From the NCBI GenBank assembly GCA_017307755.1, contig JAFKGQ010000019.1, positions 170,334-234,333 of the forward strand: a DNA stretch of 64,000 nucleotides, in the 5' to 3' direction. The notes beneath the pieces were generated by a model that saw nothing but the letters and a program-made list of their open reading frames with translations, was not told the origin of the DNA and searched no databases. Made by a program: the position numbers and the translations under genes. The stretch's first letter is position 1. Every line of letters begins with the position of its first letter. Below are positions 50,097-59,839 of the stretch, in pieces. The stretch is from Chitinophagaceae bacterium (GTDB taxonomy: Bacteria; Bacteroidota; Bacteroidia; Chitinophagales; Chitinophagaceae).

Positions 50097-51203
50097 ATGC
50101 AAACTTCTACACCCACCGGCCGTCTGTTATCGCTGGATTTCATGCGTGGTCTTATCATGGTATTGCTCATGCTGGAAAGCACGGGATTGTATGGTCACCT
50201 AAATGAATATGCCCAGGGCACCGGCTGGTATTTCCTTACGGTGCAACTCGAACATCACCCCTGGCATGGTCTTCGCGCCTGGGACCTGGTTCAGCCGGGA
50301 TTTATGTTCATGGCAGGCGCCGCCCTCGCCTTATCCCTGGATAAACAGCGGCAGCACGGCGTCCCCTGGAACCAGTCATTCAAAAAGGCATTGCGGCGTA
50401 GTGGCTGGCTGTTCTTCTGGGGTGTATTGGATTACGCCGTTCGTCCCGGCGGTCTGTCTTTTGAATTATGGGACGTCCTGACCCAACTTTCATTCACCTT
50501 GCTGGTGGCATTCCTTATTTTCCGCTGGTCCGCTACGGCCCAGATCCTATTCAGCATCGGCCTCCTGGCGCTCACAGAGCTTCTATACCGCTGCATCCAC
50601 GTCCCCGGTTTCGACCAGCCTTTTACAGACCAGCATAATTTTGGCAATTATATCGACACGATCCTCATGCATAAGATTAACCGGGGGGGATGGGTAGCCA
50701 TCAACTGCATACCCACGGCGGCTCATACCATCTGGGGAACGGTGGTAGGCAAGCTGCTGTTGAGCAATAAGCCGGGTATGGTCAAGGTCAGGAACATTGT
50801 CATCGGCGGGCTCATCTGTCTGGCGACAGGCTATCTACTGGACCTGGCAGGCATCACTCCTATCATCAAACGGATAGCCACCAGTTCCTTTACCCTGGCC
50901 TCCGGCGGTTACGCCCTCCTGTTGCTGGCCCTTTGTTACTGGTGGATCGATATCCGCGGGCACCGTCAGTATCTGCTGTTCTTCCAGGTGGTGGGGATGA
51001 ATTCCATCTTTATCTATCTCTTTTTTGAGATAGTGGGTGACAGGTGGTTCAATGGTTATATCACCGCTATCGCTTCGGGATTACTGCAAATAGCGCACAT
51101 GCCTGTCTTTGTACAGGCCATCCTTTCCTCCTTGTGTATTTTCGCGCTGGAATGGGGGTTGTGTTATTTCCTCTATCGGAGAAAGATATTTTTTAAGCTA
51201 TGA
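50097..51203 (+). CDS. nagX: NagX-like inner membrane protein (DUF5009, acyltransferase superfamily)
   Basis: The 368-residue protein has about ten hydrophobic segments. It opens RLLSLDFMRGLIMVLLMLE, the family's characteristic start, and has WDLVQPGFMFMAGAALALS in the next helix. It is related to heparan-alpha-glucosaminide N-acetyltransferases. In other bacteria nagX sits beside GlcNAc transporters; here the nagP-like gene follows 71 bp downstream. Its reaction is unproven; one idea is deacetylation or acetyl transfer on aminosugars at the membrane. Confidence 0.8.
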   Translation: MQTSTPTGRLLSLDFMRGLIMVLLMLESTGLYGHLNEYAQGTGWYFLTVQLEHHPWHGLRAWDLVQPGFMFMAGAALALSLDKQRQHGVPWNQSFKKALRRSGWLFFWGVLDYAVRPGGLSFELWDVLTQLSFTLLVAFLIFRWSATAQILFSIGLLALTELLYRCIHVPGFDQPFTDQHNFGNYIDTILMHKINRGGWVAINCIPTAAHTIWGTVVGKLLLSNKPGMVKVRNIVIGGLICLATGYLLDLAGITPIIKRIATSSFTLASGGYALLLLALCYWWIDIRGHRQYLLFFQVVGMNSIFIYLFFEIVGDRWFNGYITAIASGLLQIAHMPVFVQAILSSLCIFALEWGLCYFLYRRKIFFKL

Positions 51204-51209
51204 AATAAC

Positions 51210-51221
51210 GCAATCGTTTGC
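51210..51221. promoter_or_regulatory. CAAnCGnTTG palindrome (GlcNAc-cluster operator 2)
   Basis: GCAATCGTTTGC forms CAA-T-CG-T-TTG with extra G-C ends. It lies 53 bp before the nagP-like start, in the gap after nagX, so the transporter and glmM may have their own regulated promoter. Confidence 0.68.
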
Positions 51222-51274
51222 CCGGGGATGATGCATGGCTTTTCAGTATTTTGTGCCTTAAGCAATTCTACAAT

Positions 51275-52570
51275 ATGAATCAAACCATCACTACCCCTGC
51301 AATGGTGGGTCGTCGCGGCAACAGCGCCATTTTTATCATCGGCGGCCTGTTCTTCATTTTTGGGTTTATCACCTGGCTGAACAGCGTACTGATACCCTTC
51401 CTGAAGCTCACCTGCGAGCTGAGCAGTGACGTACAGGCATTCTTTGTGACGTTTGCCTTTTATATGTCCTATTTCTGTCTGGGGCTGCCGTCTTCTTATA
51501 TCCTGAAAAGAACGGGGTTCAAGAATGGGATGGCGCTGGGTCTGCTGGTCATGGCCATCGGATCGCTGGTCTTTGTCCCCGCGGCCCAGTCCAGAAGCTT
51601 CCCCTTATTCCTTGTCGGGTTGTTTGTGCAAGGTGCGGGACTTACCTTACTACAGACGGCCTCCAACCCTTATATCAGTATCCTGGGACCTATCGAGAGT
51701 GCGGCAAAGCGTATCAGCATCATGGGTGTCTGTAATAAGGTAGCAGGAGCGCTCAGCCCCCTCATTCTGGGAGCCATCGTACTGGAAGGGGCCAGCAAGT
51801 TGGAAGAGCAGGTCAAGACGGCCGCCAGCATAGCTGAAAAAGAACAGCTGTTGAATGAAATGGGGTCGAAGATCATCCTTCCCTATATCGTTATGGCGGT
51901 GGCGTTGTTCCTTTTGTCCTGGATGATAAAACGCAGCTCTTTGCCGGAGATCGAGATGGATGGAGGAAGCAACGCTTCGGAAACACAAATGAACAAGACC
52001 AGCGTCTTTCAATATCCCCATCTGGTGCTGGGATTTATCTGTTTATTCCTGTACGTAGGGGTAGAAGTGATGGCAGGGGATGCCATCGGCATCTACGGAA
52101 GGTCGATGGGCATGAGCCTGGACACGACCCGCTACTTTGGCAGCTGTACCCTGGCTGCCATGCTGGCCGGATATGTTATAGGTATTTTTACTATCCCGAA
52201 ATATCTCTCCCAACAGAACGGTCTGAAAATTTCCGCTATTGCGGGGATCATCTTTACCATCTGTGCACAGGTGTCATCCGGCTATGTGTCCATCAGCTTT
52301 ATCGCGCTGCTGGGGTTGGCCAATGCGCTGATGTGGCCGGCTATTTTCCCCCTGGCCATCGACGGGCTGGGGAAATTTACCAAGACAGGGGCCGGACTGC
52401 TGGTCATGGGTATTGCCGGTGGTGCGCTACTCCCCCTGCTATACGGCACATTAAAAGTAAAACCGGCCATCGGCAATAGTCTTGCTTTTTTTATTTGTAT
52501 GCTGCCTTGTTATTTATATATCCTGTATTATTCTATATTTGGCTATAAAGTTGGAAAGAACACTGTATGA
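51275..52570 (+). CDS. nagP: Sugar MFS transporter, FucP/NagP type
   Basis: The 431-residue protein has 12 predicted membrane segments. Its start is ATG 51275 (MNQTITTPAM). FFIFGFITWLNSVLIPFLK in helix 1 and QTASNPYISILGP are hallmarks of the FucP/GluP/NagP proton symporters. Cluster context (GH20 hexosaminidase, nagX-like) favours N-acetylglucosamine as substrate. Its stop overlaps the glmM start by 4 nt (ATGA), giving translational coupling. Confidence 0.9.
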   Translation: MNQTITTPAMVGRRGNSAIFIIGGLFFIFGFITWLNSVLIPFLKLTCELSSDVQAFFVTFAFYMSYFCLGLPSSYILKRTGFKNGMALGLLVMAIGSLVFVPAAQSRSFPLFLVGLFVQGAGLTLLQTASNPYISILGPIESAAKRISIMGVCNKVAGALSPLILGAIVLEGASKLEEQVKTAASIAEKEQLLNEMGSKIILPYIVMAVALFLLSWMIKRSSLPEIEMDGGSNASETQMNKTSVFQYPHLVLGFICLFLYVGVEVMAGDAIGIYGRSMGMSLDTTRYFGSCTLAAMLAGYVIGIFTIPKYLSQQNGLKISAIAGIIFTICAQVSSGYVSISFIALLGLANALMWPAIFPLAIDGLGKFTKTGAGLLVMGIAGGALLPLLYGTLKVKPAIGNSLAFFICMLPCYLYILYYSIFGYKVGKNTV

Positions 52571-53946
52571 CATTAATAAAAAGTATTTCCGGTATCCGTG
52601 GAACCATCGGAGGAACCCCGGGGGATAATCTGACCCCCCTGGACATCGTAAAGTTTGCCGCTGCCTATGGCAGCTGGCTGAAAGAGAAAAATGCCGCCCC
52701 TGTCGTTGTCATTGGCCGTGACGGCCGTATCAGCGGGGAAATGGTAAATAGCCTGGTCGTCCAGACCTTGCTGGGACTAGGCTTGGACATAGTAGATCTG
52801 GGACTGTCCACCACCCCCACGGTCGAGATGGCTGTCCGTTGGGAAAAGGCCGGTGGTGGTATTATCATCACGGCCAGTCATAATCCCCGGCAATGGAATG
52901 CTCTGAAGCTGTTGAATGCCGAAGGGGAATTTATCAGCGGAGCAGATGGAGCGGCAGTATTGGAAAAGGCGGAACGGGCGGCTTTCCAGTTTGCCACCGT
53001 CGAAAAGGGAGGACAGTATCGCAAGTCCTCCGGGCATATGGAAAAACATATACGGGCCATCCTGGGTTATCCATTGGTAGATGCTGCAGCCATTGCAAAA
53101 CGGAATTTTAAAGTAGTGGTGGATGGCATCAACTCCACAGGCGCCGTCTATGTGCCCGCATTGTTAAAAGCGTTGGGTGTTGGGCAAGTGACGGTCCTGA
53201 ATGGAGAGGTCAACGGGGAATTCGCCCATGATCCGGAGCCACTGCCGGAAAACCTGACAGGTCTTTGTAATGAGGTCAAACGTCAGGGGGCGGACCTGGG
53301 CATCGCCGTCGACCCGGATGTGGACAGGCTCTGTTTTGTCAACGAAGATGGAAGTCTCTTTGGAGAGGAATATACACTGGTGGCTGTAGCCGACTACGTA
53401 TTGAGTCGTCGTAAAGGCAATACGGTGTCCAATATGTCGTCTACCCGCGCCTTAAAGGACGTAACGGTCGCACATGGAGGCCAGTACTATCCTTCTGCCG
53501 TGGGGGAGGTCAATGTAGTGACAAAAATGAAGGCGGTAAAGGCTGTCATCGGGGGTGAAGGTAACGGAGGCATTATCGTTCCGGACTTACATTACGGCCG
53601 GGATGCGCTTATCGGGATCGGGTTATTCCTTAGCGCACTGGCCTCTTCGGGATCGAAGATATCCGAATACCGCCGCGGGTTCCCCAATTACTATATGTCG
53701 AAGAATAAGATCGCGCTCAAGCCGGGGATGAATATCCCCGCCCTTCTCAGTACAATGAAGGAGAAATATGCGGGTTACGAGATAAACACCGAAGACGGAC
53801 TCAAGATCGAATTTGATAACGGGTGGGTCCATCTGCGGGGCTCCAATACCGAACCCATCATCCGGGTCTATTCCGAGGGTGTGACGGAGACATCGGCGCA
53901 GGAGTTGGCGGCAGGTGTGATGAAGGAAGTGTCGGCCATTATCTGA
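52567..53946 (+). CDS. glmM: Phosphoglucosamine mutase
   Basis: The 459-residue protein starts MTLIKSISGIRGTIGG, as usual for Bacteroidota. The catalytic serine motif is TASHNPRQWN and the metal-binding loop is DPDVDRL. A C-terminal phosphate-binding region (RGSNTEPIIRVYSE) is present. It interconverts glucosamine-6-phosphate and glucosamine-1-phosphate, feeding peptidoglycan precursors. It is coupled to the sugar transporter gene and converges with galM, overlapping its end by 8 nt. The context links imported GlcNAc to cell-wall synthesis. Confidence 0.95.
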   Translation: MTLIKSISGIRGTIGGTPGDNLTPLDIVKFAAAYGSWLKEKNAAPVVVIGRDGRISGEMVNSLVVQTLLGLGLDIVDLGLSTTPTVEMAVRWEKAGGGIIITASHNPRQWNALKLLNAEGEFISGADGAAVLEKAERAAFQFATVEKGGQYRKSSGHMEKHIRAILGYPLVDAAAIAKRNFKVVVDGINSTGAVYVPALLKALGVGQVTVLNGEVNGEFAHDPEPLPENLTGLCNEVKRQGADLGIAVDPDVDRLCFVNEDGSLFGEEYTLVAVADYVLSRRKGNTVSNMSSTRALKDVTVAHGGQYYPSAVGEVNVVTKMKAVKAVIGGEGNGGIIVPDLHYGRDALIGIGLFLSALASSGSKISEYRRGFPNYYMSKNKIALKPGMNIPALLSTMKEKYAGYEINTEDGLKIEFDNGWVHLRGSNTEPIIRVYSEGVTETSAQELAAGVMKEVSAII

Positions 53947-54967
53947 CCCCAAACTCAAAAACAGTAGTAGCCATATACGCTGCCCCCGGCCATACCAGTG
54001 TGGTCGGGAACTCCGGCCGATTCACCGCATCCGGGTACCGTTGCGTCTCCAGACAGATGGCGCCGTTGCGCTGGTATCTTTTTCCCTGCGTCCCTATCCG
54101 CGAACCATCCAGGTAACCCGACGTATACACTCCCAGACAAGGCTGATCGGTGAAAACCTTCAAGACCCGGCCTGAAAGTGGAGATACTAATTCCGCAGCC
54201 AACCCCATCTGCCCGGTAATGTTGTCCAGCACAAAATTATGATCATAGCTCTCGCCCGGTACTTCTCCGGCGCGTAGCCCGATCAGCATCGGCTGTCTGA
54301 AATCCAGCGCCGAACCCGCCACATCCTCTATCGCTCCCGAAGGCACCAACGCTTCGGATAAAGGCGTATATTTTCCTGCATCGATCTTTAACAAATGCCC
54401 CATGACGGAGCCCTCTTCAAAGCCGGTGAGGTTGAAATAGCTGTGATTGGTGAGGTTGACAGGCGTGGTCTTGTCCGTGGTCGCCCTGTAGCGTAGCGTT
54501 AGTTTGTTCTCATTGTCCAGGTAATACCCAACGGTGATGGACAAATTCCCGGGATAACCTTCCTCTCCATCAGGACTTACATACCCAAACACCACTCCAA
54601 CACCCCCAATTCCTCTCAATTCCTCTTCCACCGTCCAGTATCGCTGATCGAGCCCTTTCGTCCCTCCATGGAGATGGTCCTTCCCTTTATTGGCAGACAG
54701 GAAATAGCGTTGTCCATCGATGGTAAGCGCGGCTCCTGAGGTCCTGCTGGTACACCTTCCTACAATACAACCAAGATAATCGGGGTTGGGTATATATTCA
54801 GCAACAGTGTCAAACCCGGCCACGATGTTCCTTTTTTCACCATTCTTACCGGGTGTGACAATGGAGAGGATGGTACATCCATAATTCGTTACTTTGACGC
54901 TGATGCCACGGTCATTGCCAAGTTCATACACTACGGCCTCCCCCTGCTGTTGTTTCTCCAGTGTCAT
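53939..54967 (-). CDS. galM: Aldose 1-epimerase (GalM family)
   Basis: This ORF encodes about 342 residues from ATG 54967; the in-frame extension to 54991 starts with TTG and overlaps the GH20 gene. The catalytic pattern is present: NLTNHSYFNLTG with the active His, and the GalM ending with CLETQRYPDAVNRPEF, where Glu is the general base. It interconverts alpha and beta anomers of free sugars. It lies 5 bp after the GH20 hexosaminidase gene and likely acts on the released beta-sugar. No signal peptide is seen, so it works in the cytoplasm. Confidence 0.92.
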   Translation of the reverse strand: MTLEKQQQGEAVVYELGNDRGISVKVTNYGCTILSIVTPGKNGEKRNIVAGFDTVAEYIPNPDYLGCIVGRCTSRTSGAALTIDGQRYFLSANKGKDHLHGGTKGLDQRYWTVEEELRGIGGVGVVFGYVSPDGEEGYPGNLSITVGYYLDNENKLTLRYRATTDKTTPVNLTNHSYFNLTGFEEGSVMGHLLKIDAGKYTPLSEALVPSGAIEDVAGSALDFRQPMLIGLRAGEVPGESYDHNFVLDNITGQMGLAAELVSPLSGRVLKVFTDQPCLGVYTSGYLDGSRIGTQGKRYQRNGAICLETQRYPDAVNRPEFPTTLVWPGAAYMATTVFEFGVR

Positions 54968-54972
54968 GTTGC

Positions 54973-56577
54973 TTATTTTGCTGCCGTCCAATGAATGCCT
55001 TTATCTGTCCAGCGCGCTTCCAGCAAGGGCAAGCCGGTGGTAAAGCGACGAAAGTCTTTATTTTGTCTGCTGGTCCACCCTACTTCCGCATAGGCGGCCA
55101 GACGGGGATAGACATGCAGGTCCATACTTTCCACGGTGGGGATCCACTCACCCCACATCTGGCAGCCCAGTCCCAGTATCCTGGCCGCATCATGCTGCGG
55201 AAGGCTGGCGGGCACGGGTTCGAAGGAGTAAGCTTTTTCCAGGCTGATGGCCTTTTCGTCATAATCCAGGTAGGTGTCATCTGAAAGAGAGTTGACAATG
55301 TCATAGCCGGCTGCCGCCGCCTTGATGATGAGGTTTGTATCACCCTTCCAGAATTGAATAATGGCTTCGTGACTAAGCTTCTCTTTTGCTACGGCATCCT
55401 GGTTGTCGTTATACTCATGTACTTTCCCTCCCAATATCTCATTCCATCCCATCATTCTTCTGTGATGGGCGGCCAGGAAATTGGATATGCCATTGGTAAA
55501 GCTGACCTGCAGATCCGCCGGAGAAGCCAGCCCTTGTTTCTGCAGATAGGCCATCACCTGGGGAGAGTTCTTCCATTGATCATATCTCACCTCATCTCCT
55601 CCGATATGTATCACCCTGGAAGGAAAAAGGTCCATTACTTCCTGTAAAACATCATGGACAAATGTCAGCACTTTCGGGTCTGCTACATTGTATATATCGT
55701 ATTGCACCCCGAACTTGACGGGAACACGTATTTGTTTTCCCGTGGCCCCCAAAAAGGGATAAGCTGCAATGGCAGCGCTGGCATGACCGGGCATCTCTAT
55801 TTCGGGGACGATGGTGATATGTCTCTCGGCGGCATAACGGATGATGTCCTTTATTTGTTCCTGTGTATAATATCCCTCGTGGGGAACACCGTCATAGGTG
55901 GTGCTGTTCCAACCGGAGGGCCATACACCCGTTTGGGAAGAGTCTCTTTTTGAGCCGATAGTGGTCAACTGGGGATATTTTTTTATCTCGATACGCCATC
56001 CATGGTCGTCCGTCAGGTGCCAATGGAATGTGTTCAATTTTAACAGGGCCATTTCATCGAGGAGTTGTTTTACGACCTTTTCGCCTTTGAAATAACGGCC
56101 CTCATCCAGCATAAACGACCGCCAGGCAAAGCGGGGTTTGTCAAATATATGACAACAGGGAATAGAGCTTCCTCCTGCGATCAGCTGACGAAGGGTTTGA
56201 ATGGCATAGAAGACCCCGGTGGGGGTTGCGGCGCGGATTTGCACCTTGTTCCCGTCTACGGTGAGGTCATACCCTTCTTTCCCCAGACGCGTACCGGAGG
56301 AAGCATCCACCGTAAAAACGATAGAGCCCGCCGCTATGGGCGCTTTATACGGCCGCGCCGCTATTTGCAGATGATGCTCTTTCTTCAATACATCAAGCAA
56401 AAAGTCCGCCTCCTGTCTGCAGTTGACTGCATAAAGGATAGTGGTGGACGAGGTAATGGCGAAAGTTCCGGACCTTGTCTCTACCTGTAATGGATAAGGA
56501 ATGATGTCGAGGGCAAGCACGTATTGGGTGCAGATGATGGATAGGGCCAGAAGGCCTATGTGTTGTAATCTTCTCAT
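54973..56577 (-). CDS. Beta-N-acetylhexosaminidase, GH20
   Basis: The 534-residue protein starts at ATG 56577 (MRRLQHIGLLALSIIC, exported); an in-frame stretch to 56619 upstream lacks a signal. The GH20 N-terminal domain (about 25-145) is followed by the catalytic barrel with RVIHIGGDEV, the Asp-Glu pair of substrate-assisted catalysis, and MALLKLNTFHWHLTDDHGWRIEI, here given as FHWHLTDDHGWR. It removes terminal GlcNAc from chitin oligomers or glycans. It heads a two-gene operon with galM. The CAAnCGnTTG operator lies 40 bp upstream. Confidence 0.95.
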   Translation of the reverse strand: MRRLQHIGLLALSIICTQYVLALDIIPYPLQVETRSGTFAITSSTTILYAVNCRQEADFLLDVLKKEHHLQIAARPYKAPIAAGSIVFTVDASSGTRLGKEGYDLTVDGNKVQIRAATPTGVFYAIQTLRQLIAGGSSIPCCHIFDKPRFAWRSFMLDEGRYFKGEKVVKQLLDEMALLKLNTFHWHLTDDHGWRIEIKKYPQLTTIGSKRDSSQTGVWPSGWNSTTYDGVPHEGYYTQEQIKDIIRYAAERHITIVPEIEMPGHASAAIAAYPFLGATGKQIRVPVKFGVQYDIYNVADPKVLTFVHDVLQEVMDLFPSRVIHIGGDEVRYDQWKNSPQVMAYLQKQGLASPADLQVSFTNGISNFLAAHHRRMMGWNEILGGKVHEYNDNQDAVAKEKLSHEAIIQFWKGDTNLIIKAAAAGYDIVNSLSDDTYLDYDEKAISLEKAYSFEPVPASLPQHDAARILGLGCQMWGEWIPTVESMDLHVYPRLAAYAEVGWTSRQNKDFRRFTTGLPLLEARWTDKGIHWTAAK

Positions 56578-56615
56578 AGGCTCTAAGATGCTACATTTTT
56601 TTATTGGAAGGATGG

Positions 56616-56630
56616 TCAAACGTTTGCGTT
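56616..56630. promoter_or_regulatory. CAAnCGnTTG palindrome (GlcNAc-cluster operator 3)
   Basis: CAAACGTTTG (56617-56626), a perfect 10-bp palindrome, is followed by CGTT, matching the ACGCAA left flank of operators 1 and 2 in reverse. It lies 40 bp upstream of the GH20 start on the minus strand. Confidence 0.68.
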
Positions 56631-56773
56631 AAATCGGAATGTATCAAAATCGGACAAACTCCGTCTGATTGCGCACGATCCCTTGTATGACGGATGGATA
56701 TTAAATCCTGTATGCCAATAAATTACAGACTTGGCATCCATTGTGTTAAAAAGATTTCAAACCAGCTATACAA

Positions 56774-59131
56774 ATGTTCCGGAACTATCTCAAAATAGCC
56801 TGGCGAAGTCTTCTGAAGGACCGCCAATCCACTATTCTCAATCTCATCGGTCTGTCGACGGGGCTTGCCTGCACATTATTGATCTATTTATGGGTGAGTG
56901 ACGAGCTGAGCTTTGACAGATCTTTCCAGCATGACAGCCAGTTGTACCAGCTGATGGAAAGAAGGAATTGGGAGGGCGCGGTGGGCGTATCCGATGAATC
57001 ATCGGGTTTGCTGGCAGCAACGGTGGCCAGGGAAATGCCCCAGGTGGAGTATGCTGCAACAGTGGCTCCCAGCGGCTGGTTTCCCAAATTCACCTTATCG
57101 GTGGGTGAAAAAGTCATCAAGGCCAGCGGGCAGTATGCCGGGAAGGACTATTTCAATATATTCTCACTTCGACTGCTGGAAGGCAATAAGGACCAGGTGT
57201 TGGCCGACAAGCGTTCAATTGTTATTTCCGAAGAGCTGGCCAGGGAGTTATTTAATACCACTCGTAACCTTATTGGCAGGATGATCAGGGTGCAACACGA
57301 TCAGGAGTTTCGTATAACGGGAGTTTTTGAGACACCCGCTCATTGGTCTGAACACTTCGACTTTGTACAGTCTTTTGATTTTTTTAAAGATTACAACCCA
57401 TGGGTAACCGAATGGGGCAACACAGGCCCGCATAACTACGTTCTGCTCAGGGAGGGTACGGATATCCGGGTCTTTAACAGACAGATCGGGGATATCATTA
57501 CCCACAGCAACGGAGACACCTCACGTAAAGCTTTTGCCAGCCGCTATTCCGATATGTATCTAAAGTATGGGCAGGGCACGAGAGCCGGTGGCAGGATCGA
57601 ATATGTCCGGCTGTTCTCCATTGTCGCAGCCTTTATCCTGGTAATAGCCTGTATCAATTTTATGAACCTCTCCACGGCAAAGGCATCCCGGAGATTGAAG
57701 GAAGTGGGTGTTAAAAAAGTAATCGGCGCCAGCCGGATACAGCTGATCTGGCAGTTCCTTTCAGAATCGATATTGTTGAGCCTCTTTTCCCTGGGCATCG
57801 CCCTCTTGCTGGTGGCGCTTTTACTACCGGCATTCAACCAGCTCACCGGCAAGGACATCACCCTGCATATGGATGTCAGGTTGACCATTGCCGCCTTATC
57901 CATTACGTTGGTGACGGGTCTTATTGCCGGCAGCTATCCGGCCTTTTATCTTTCCCGCTTCCGGCCTATCCTGGTATTAAAAGGGAAATTAAATACTTCT
58001 TTTGGTGAGCTTTTTGCCCGCAAGGGACTCGTGGTCTTCCAATTCACGCTGTCCATGATCTTTATAGTGGCGGTGCTGGTTGTCTTCCAGCAAATGAAGT
58101 ACATCCAATCTAAGAACCTGGGCTATAATAAGGATAATGTTCTGGTGTTTAATTCGGATGGAAAGTTGTTGGGCAACCAGGAAACCTTTCTTGCCGAGCT
58201 CAAACGGCTGCCGGGCGTCGCGGGTGCCTCGGGAACTACGCATAACCTCATCGGTCATAATTTTTCTACACCGGGTCTGGAATGGGAAGGTAGGGATCCC
58301 CGTCAGAACACATTGTTCGAGGTCGCCGGAATAGAATATGACTTTCTTGAAACCATGGGAGTCGGCCTGGCCGGGGGAAGAGGATTTGCAAAAAATTATC
58401 ATGACGAACCGGAGATCATTATAAACCAGACGGCTGTCAAAGCTATGGGCATAAAAGATCCCGTCGGCAAGACCGTAAAATTATGGGGTCAGAACAAACA
58501 GATCATCGGCGTCATAAAGGATTTTCATTTCGAGTCCCTTCATGAGCCCGTGAAGCCGATGATCCTGCTGCCACAGAACACGGATTCCAACTCCAGGTAC
58601 AAGATATTGACACGCATACAGGCCGGAAGAGAAACGGAGGTCATCGCATGGATACGGAAGTTGTATCAATCCTTTAATCCAGGGTATATTTTCGACTACC
58701 GATTCCTGGACGAAGCCTATCAAAAACAATATGAATCCGAACAGCATGTGGGAGCGTTATCCAAATATTTTGCGGGGCTGGCCATCCTCATCTCCTGTCT
58801 GGGTCTTTTTGGACTGGCAGCCTTTACCACCCAGCGCAGACAGAAGGAGATCGGTGTCCGCAAGGTAGTAGGCGCCTCCACGGAACAGATAGCCCTGATG
58901 TTATCCATGGGTTTTTTACGACTGGTAGGACTGGCCATATTGATCGCTTTCCCCATCGCCTGGTGGGTCATGAACCAGTGGTTGCATTCTTTTGTCTATA
59001 GGATCCCGCTTGGCGCTGGTGTCTTTGGGGTGGCGGGAGCCTCTGTGATCTTTATTGCCCTGCTGACGGTGAGCTTTCAATCCATCCGGGCGGCGGTGGC
59101 CAGTCCGGTGAAAAACCTGAAAACGGAGTAA
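56774..59131 (+). CDS. FtsX/MacB-type ABC transporter permease
   Basis: The 785-residue protein has two repeated permease halves. Each has a membrane helix at its start (NLIGLSTGLACTLLIYLWV), a large periplasmic MacB-PCD domain, and FtsX helices (SIVAAFILVIACINFMNLSTAKASRRLKEVGVKKVIGAS, given in part as KEVGVKKVIGAS; second copy KEIGVRKVVGAST). No ATPase gene is adjacent. Proteins of this family in Bacteroidota work with LolD/MacB-like ATPases in export or signalling. It is convergent with the LytTR gene, with a GGCGG-CAGAT-CCGCC hairpin between the stops. Confidence 0.9.
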   Translation: MFRNYLKIAWRSLLKDRQSTILNLIGLSTGLACTLLIYLWVSDELSFDRSFQHDSQLYQLMERRNWEGAVGVSDESSGLLAATVAREMPQVEYAATVAPSGWFPKFTLSVGEKVIKASGQYAGKDYFNIFSLRLLEGNKDQVLADKRSIVISEELARELFNTTRNLIGRMIRVQHDQEFRITGVFETPAHWSEHFDFVQSFDFFKDYNPWVTEWGNTGPHNYVLLREGTDIRVFNRQIGDIITHSNGDTSRKAFASRYSDMYLKYGQGTRAGGRIEYVRLFSIVAAFILVIACINFMNLSTAKASRRLKEVGVKKVIGASRIQLIWQFLSESILLSLFSLGIALLLVALLLPAFNQLTGKDITLHMDVRLTIAALSITLVTGLIAGSYPAFYLSRFRPILVLKGKLNTSFGELFARKGLVVFQFTLSMIFIVAVLVVFQQMKYIQSKNLGYNKDNVLVFNSDGKLLGNQETFLAELKRLPGVAGASGTTHNLIGHNFSTPGLEWEGRDPRQNTLFEVAGIEYDFLETMGVGLAGGRGFAKNYHDEPEIIINQTAVKAMGIKDPVGKTVKLWGQNKQIIGVIKDFHFESLHEPVKPMILLPQNTDSNSRYKILTRIQAGRETEVIAWIRKLYQSFNPGYIFDYRFLDEAYQKQYESEQHVGALSKYFAGLAILISCLGLFGLAAFTTQRRQKEIGVRKVVGASTEQIALMLSMGFLRLVGLAILIAFPIAWWVMNQWLHSFVYRIPLGAGVFGVAGASVIFIALLTVSFQSIRAAVASPVKNLKTE

Positions 59132-59155
59132 GGCGGCAGATCCGCCGCAGTATTG

Positions 59156-59839
59156 TCACTTCCTGATAAGCCGGCTGTCGATCATCCGCATCAACGGCTC
59201 TCTATAGTTTTTGCTAAAGGGTATTTTGTGTTTATCGATGGTGATCTCATTACCTGCGACGCCTTGTATCTGGTCCACGGAAACCACGTAGGATTTATGC
59301 ACCCGCAGGAATCTGGCCGGCGGCAATTGTTCTTCAATGCTCCGCAAGGCCGTCAAAGTGATGAACTTACCCCGTGGAGTATGGATAATGCTATAGTTCT
59401 GGCTGGCCTCTATAAAGAGTATCTCCTGGTGAAGGATCTTCTCATATCCTTTACCCGTCTTTATAAAGAAATAGTTTTCCGGCAACACCGCCTCGCGGGC
59501 CCGGTTCACCGCCTTGAGGAACCGTTCGATCGTAATAGGCTTTAGTAAATAGTCCAGTACATTCAATTCAAACCCTTCCAGCGCGTAATGAGGATAGGCA
59601 GTGGTGATGATCACCAGGGGGTGTACAGGCAGGCTTCTGAGAAAATCGATGCCCCTGATCCTGGGCATCTGTATATCCAGGAAAATGAGGTCTATCTCCT
59701 GTTCCGTCAGTACCCTGTTGGCTTCGATGGCGTTGCTGCATGAAGCCTTTAATTCCAAAAAGCCCGCCTCTTTTATCAATAATTCCATTCCTTCCCTGGC
59801 CAGGGGCTCATCATCCACTATGATACAGCGTATCTTCAT
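59156..59839 (-). CDS. LytTR response regulator
   Basis: The 227-residue protein has an N-terminal receiver (1-115) with the phospho-acceptor Asp in LIFLDIQMPRIRG and conserved Lys in LLKPI. A C-terminal LytTR DNA-binding domain follows (about 130-227, with FIEASQNYSIIHTPRGKFITL and RVHKSYVVSVDQI). It overlaps the histidine kinase stop by 4 nt, so the two are a coupled pair. The target genes are unknown; the adjacent FtsX permease is a candidate by position. Confidence 0.92.
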   Translation of the reverse strand: MKIRCIIVDDEPLAREGMELLIKEAGFLELKASCSNAIEANRVLTEQEIDLIFLDIQMPRIRGIDFLRSLPVHPLVIITTAYPHYALEGFELNVLDYLLKPITIERFLKAVNRAREAVLPENYFFIKTGKGYEKILHQEILFIEASQNYSIIHTPRGKFITLTALRSIEEQLPPARFLRVHKSYVVSVDQIQGVAGNEITIDKHKIPFSKNYREPLMRMIDSRLIRK

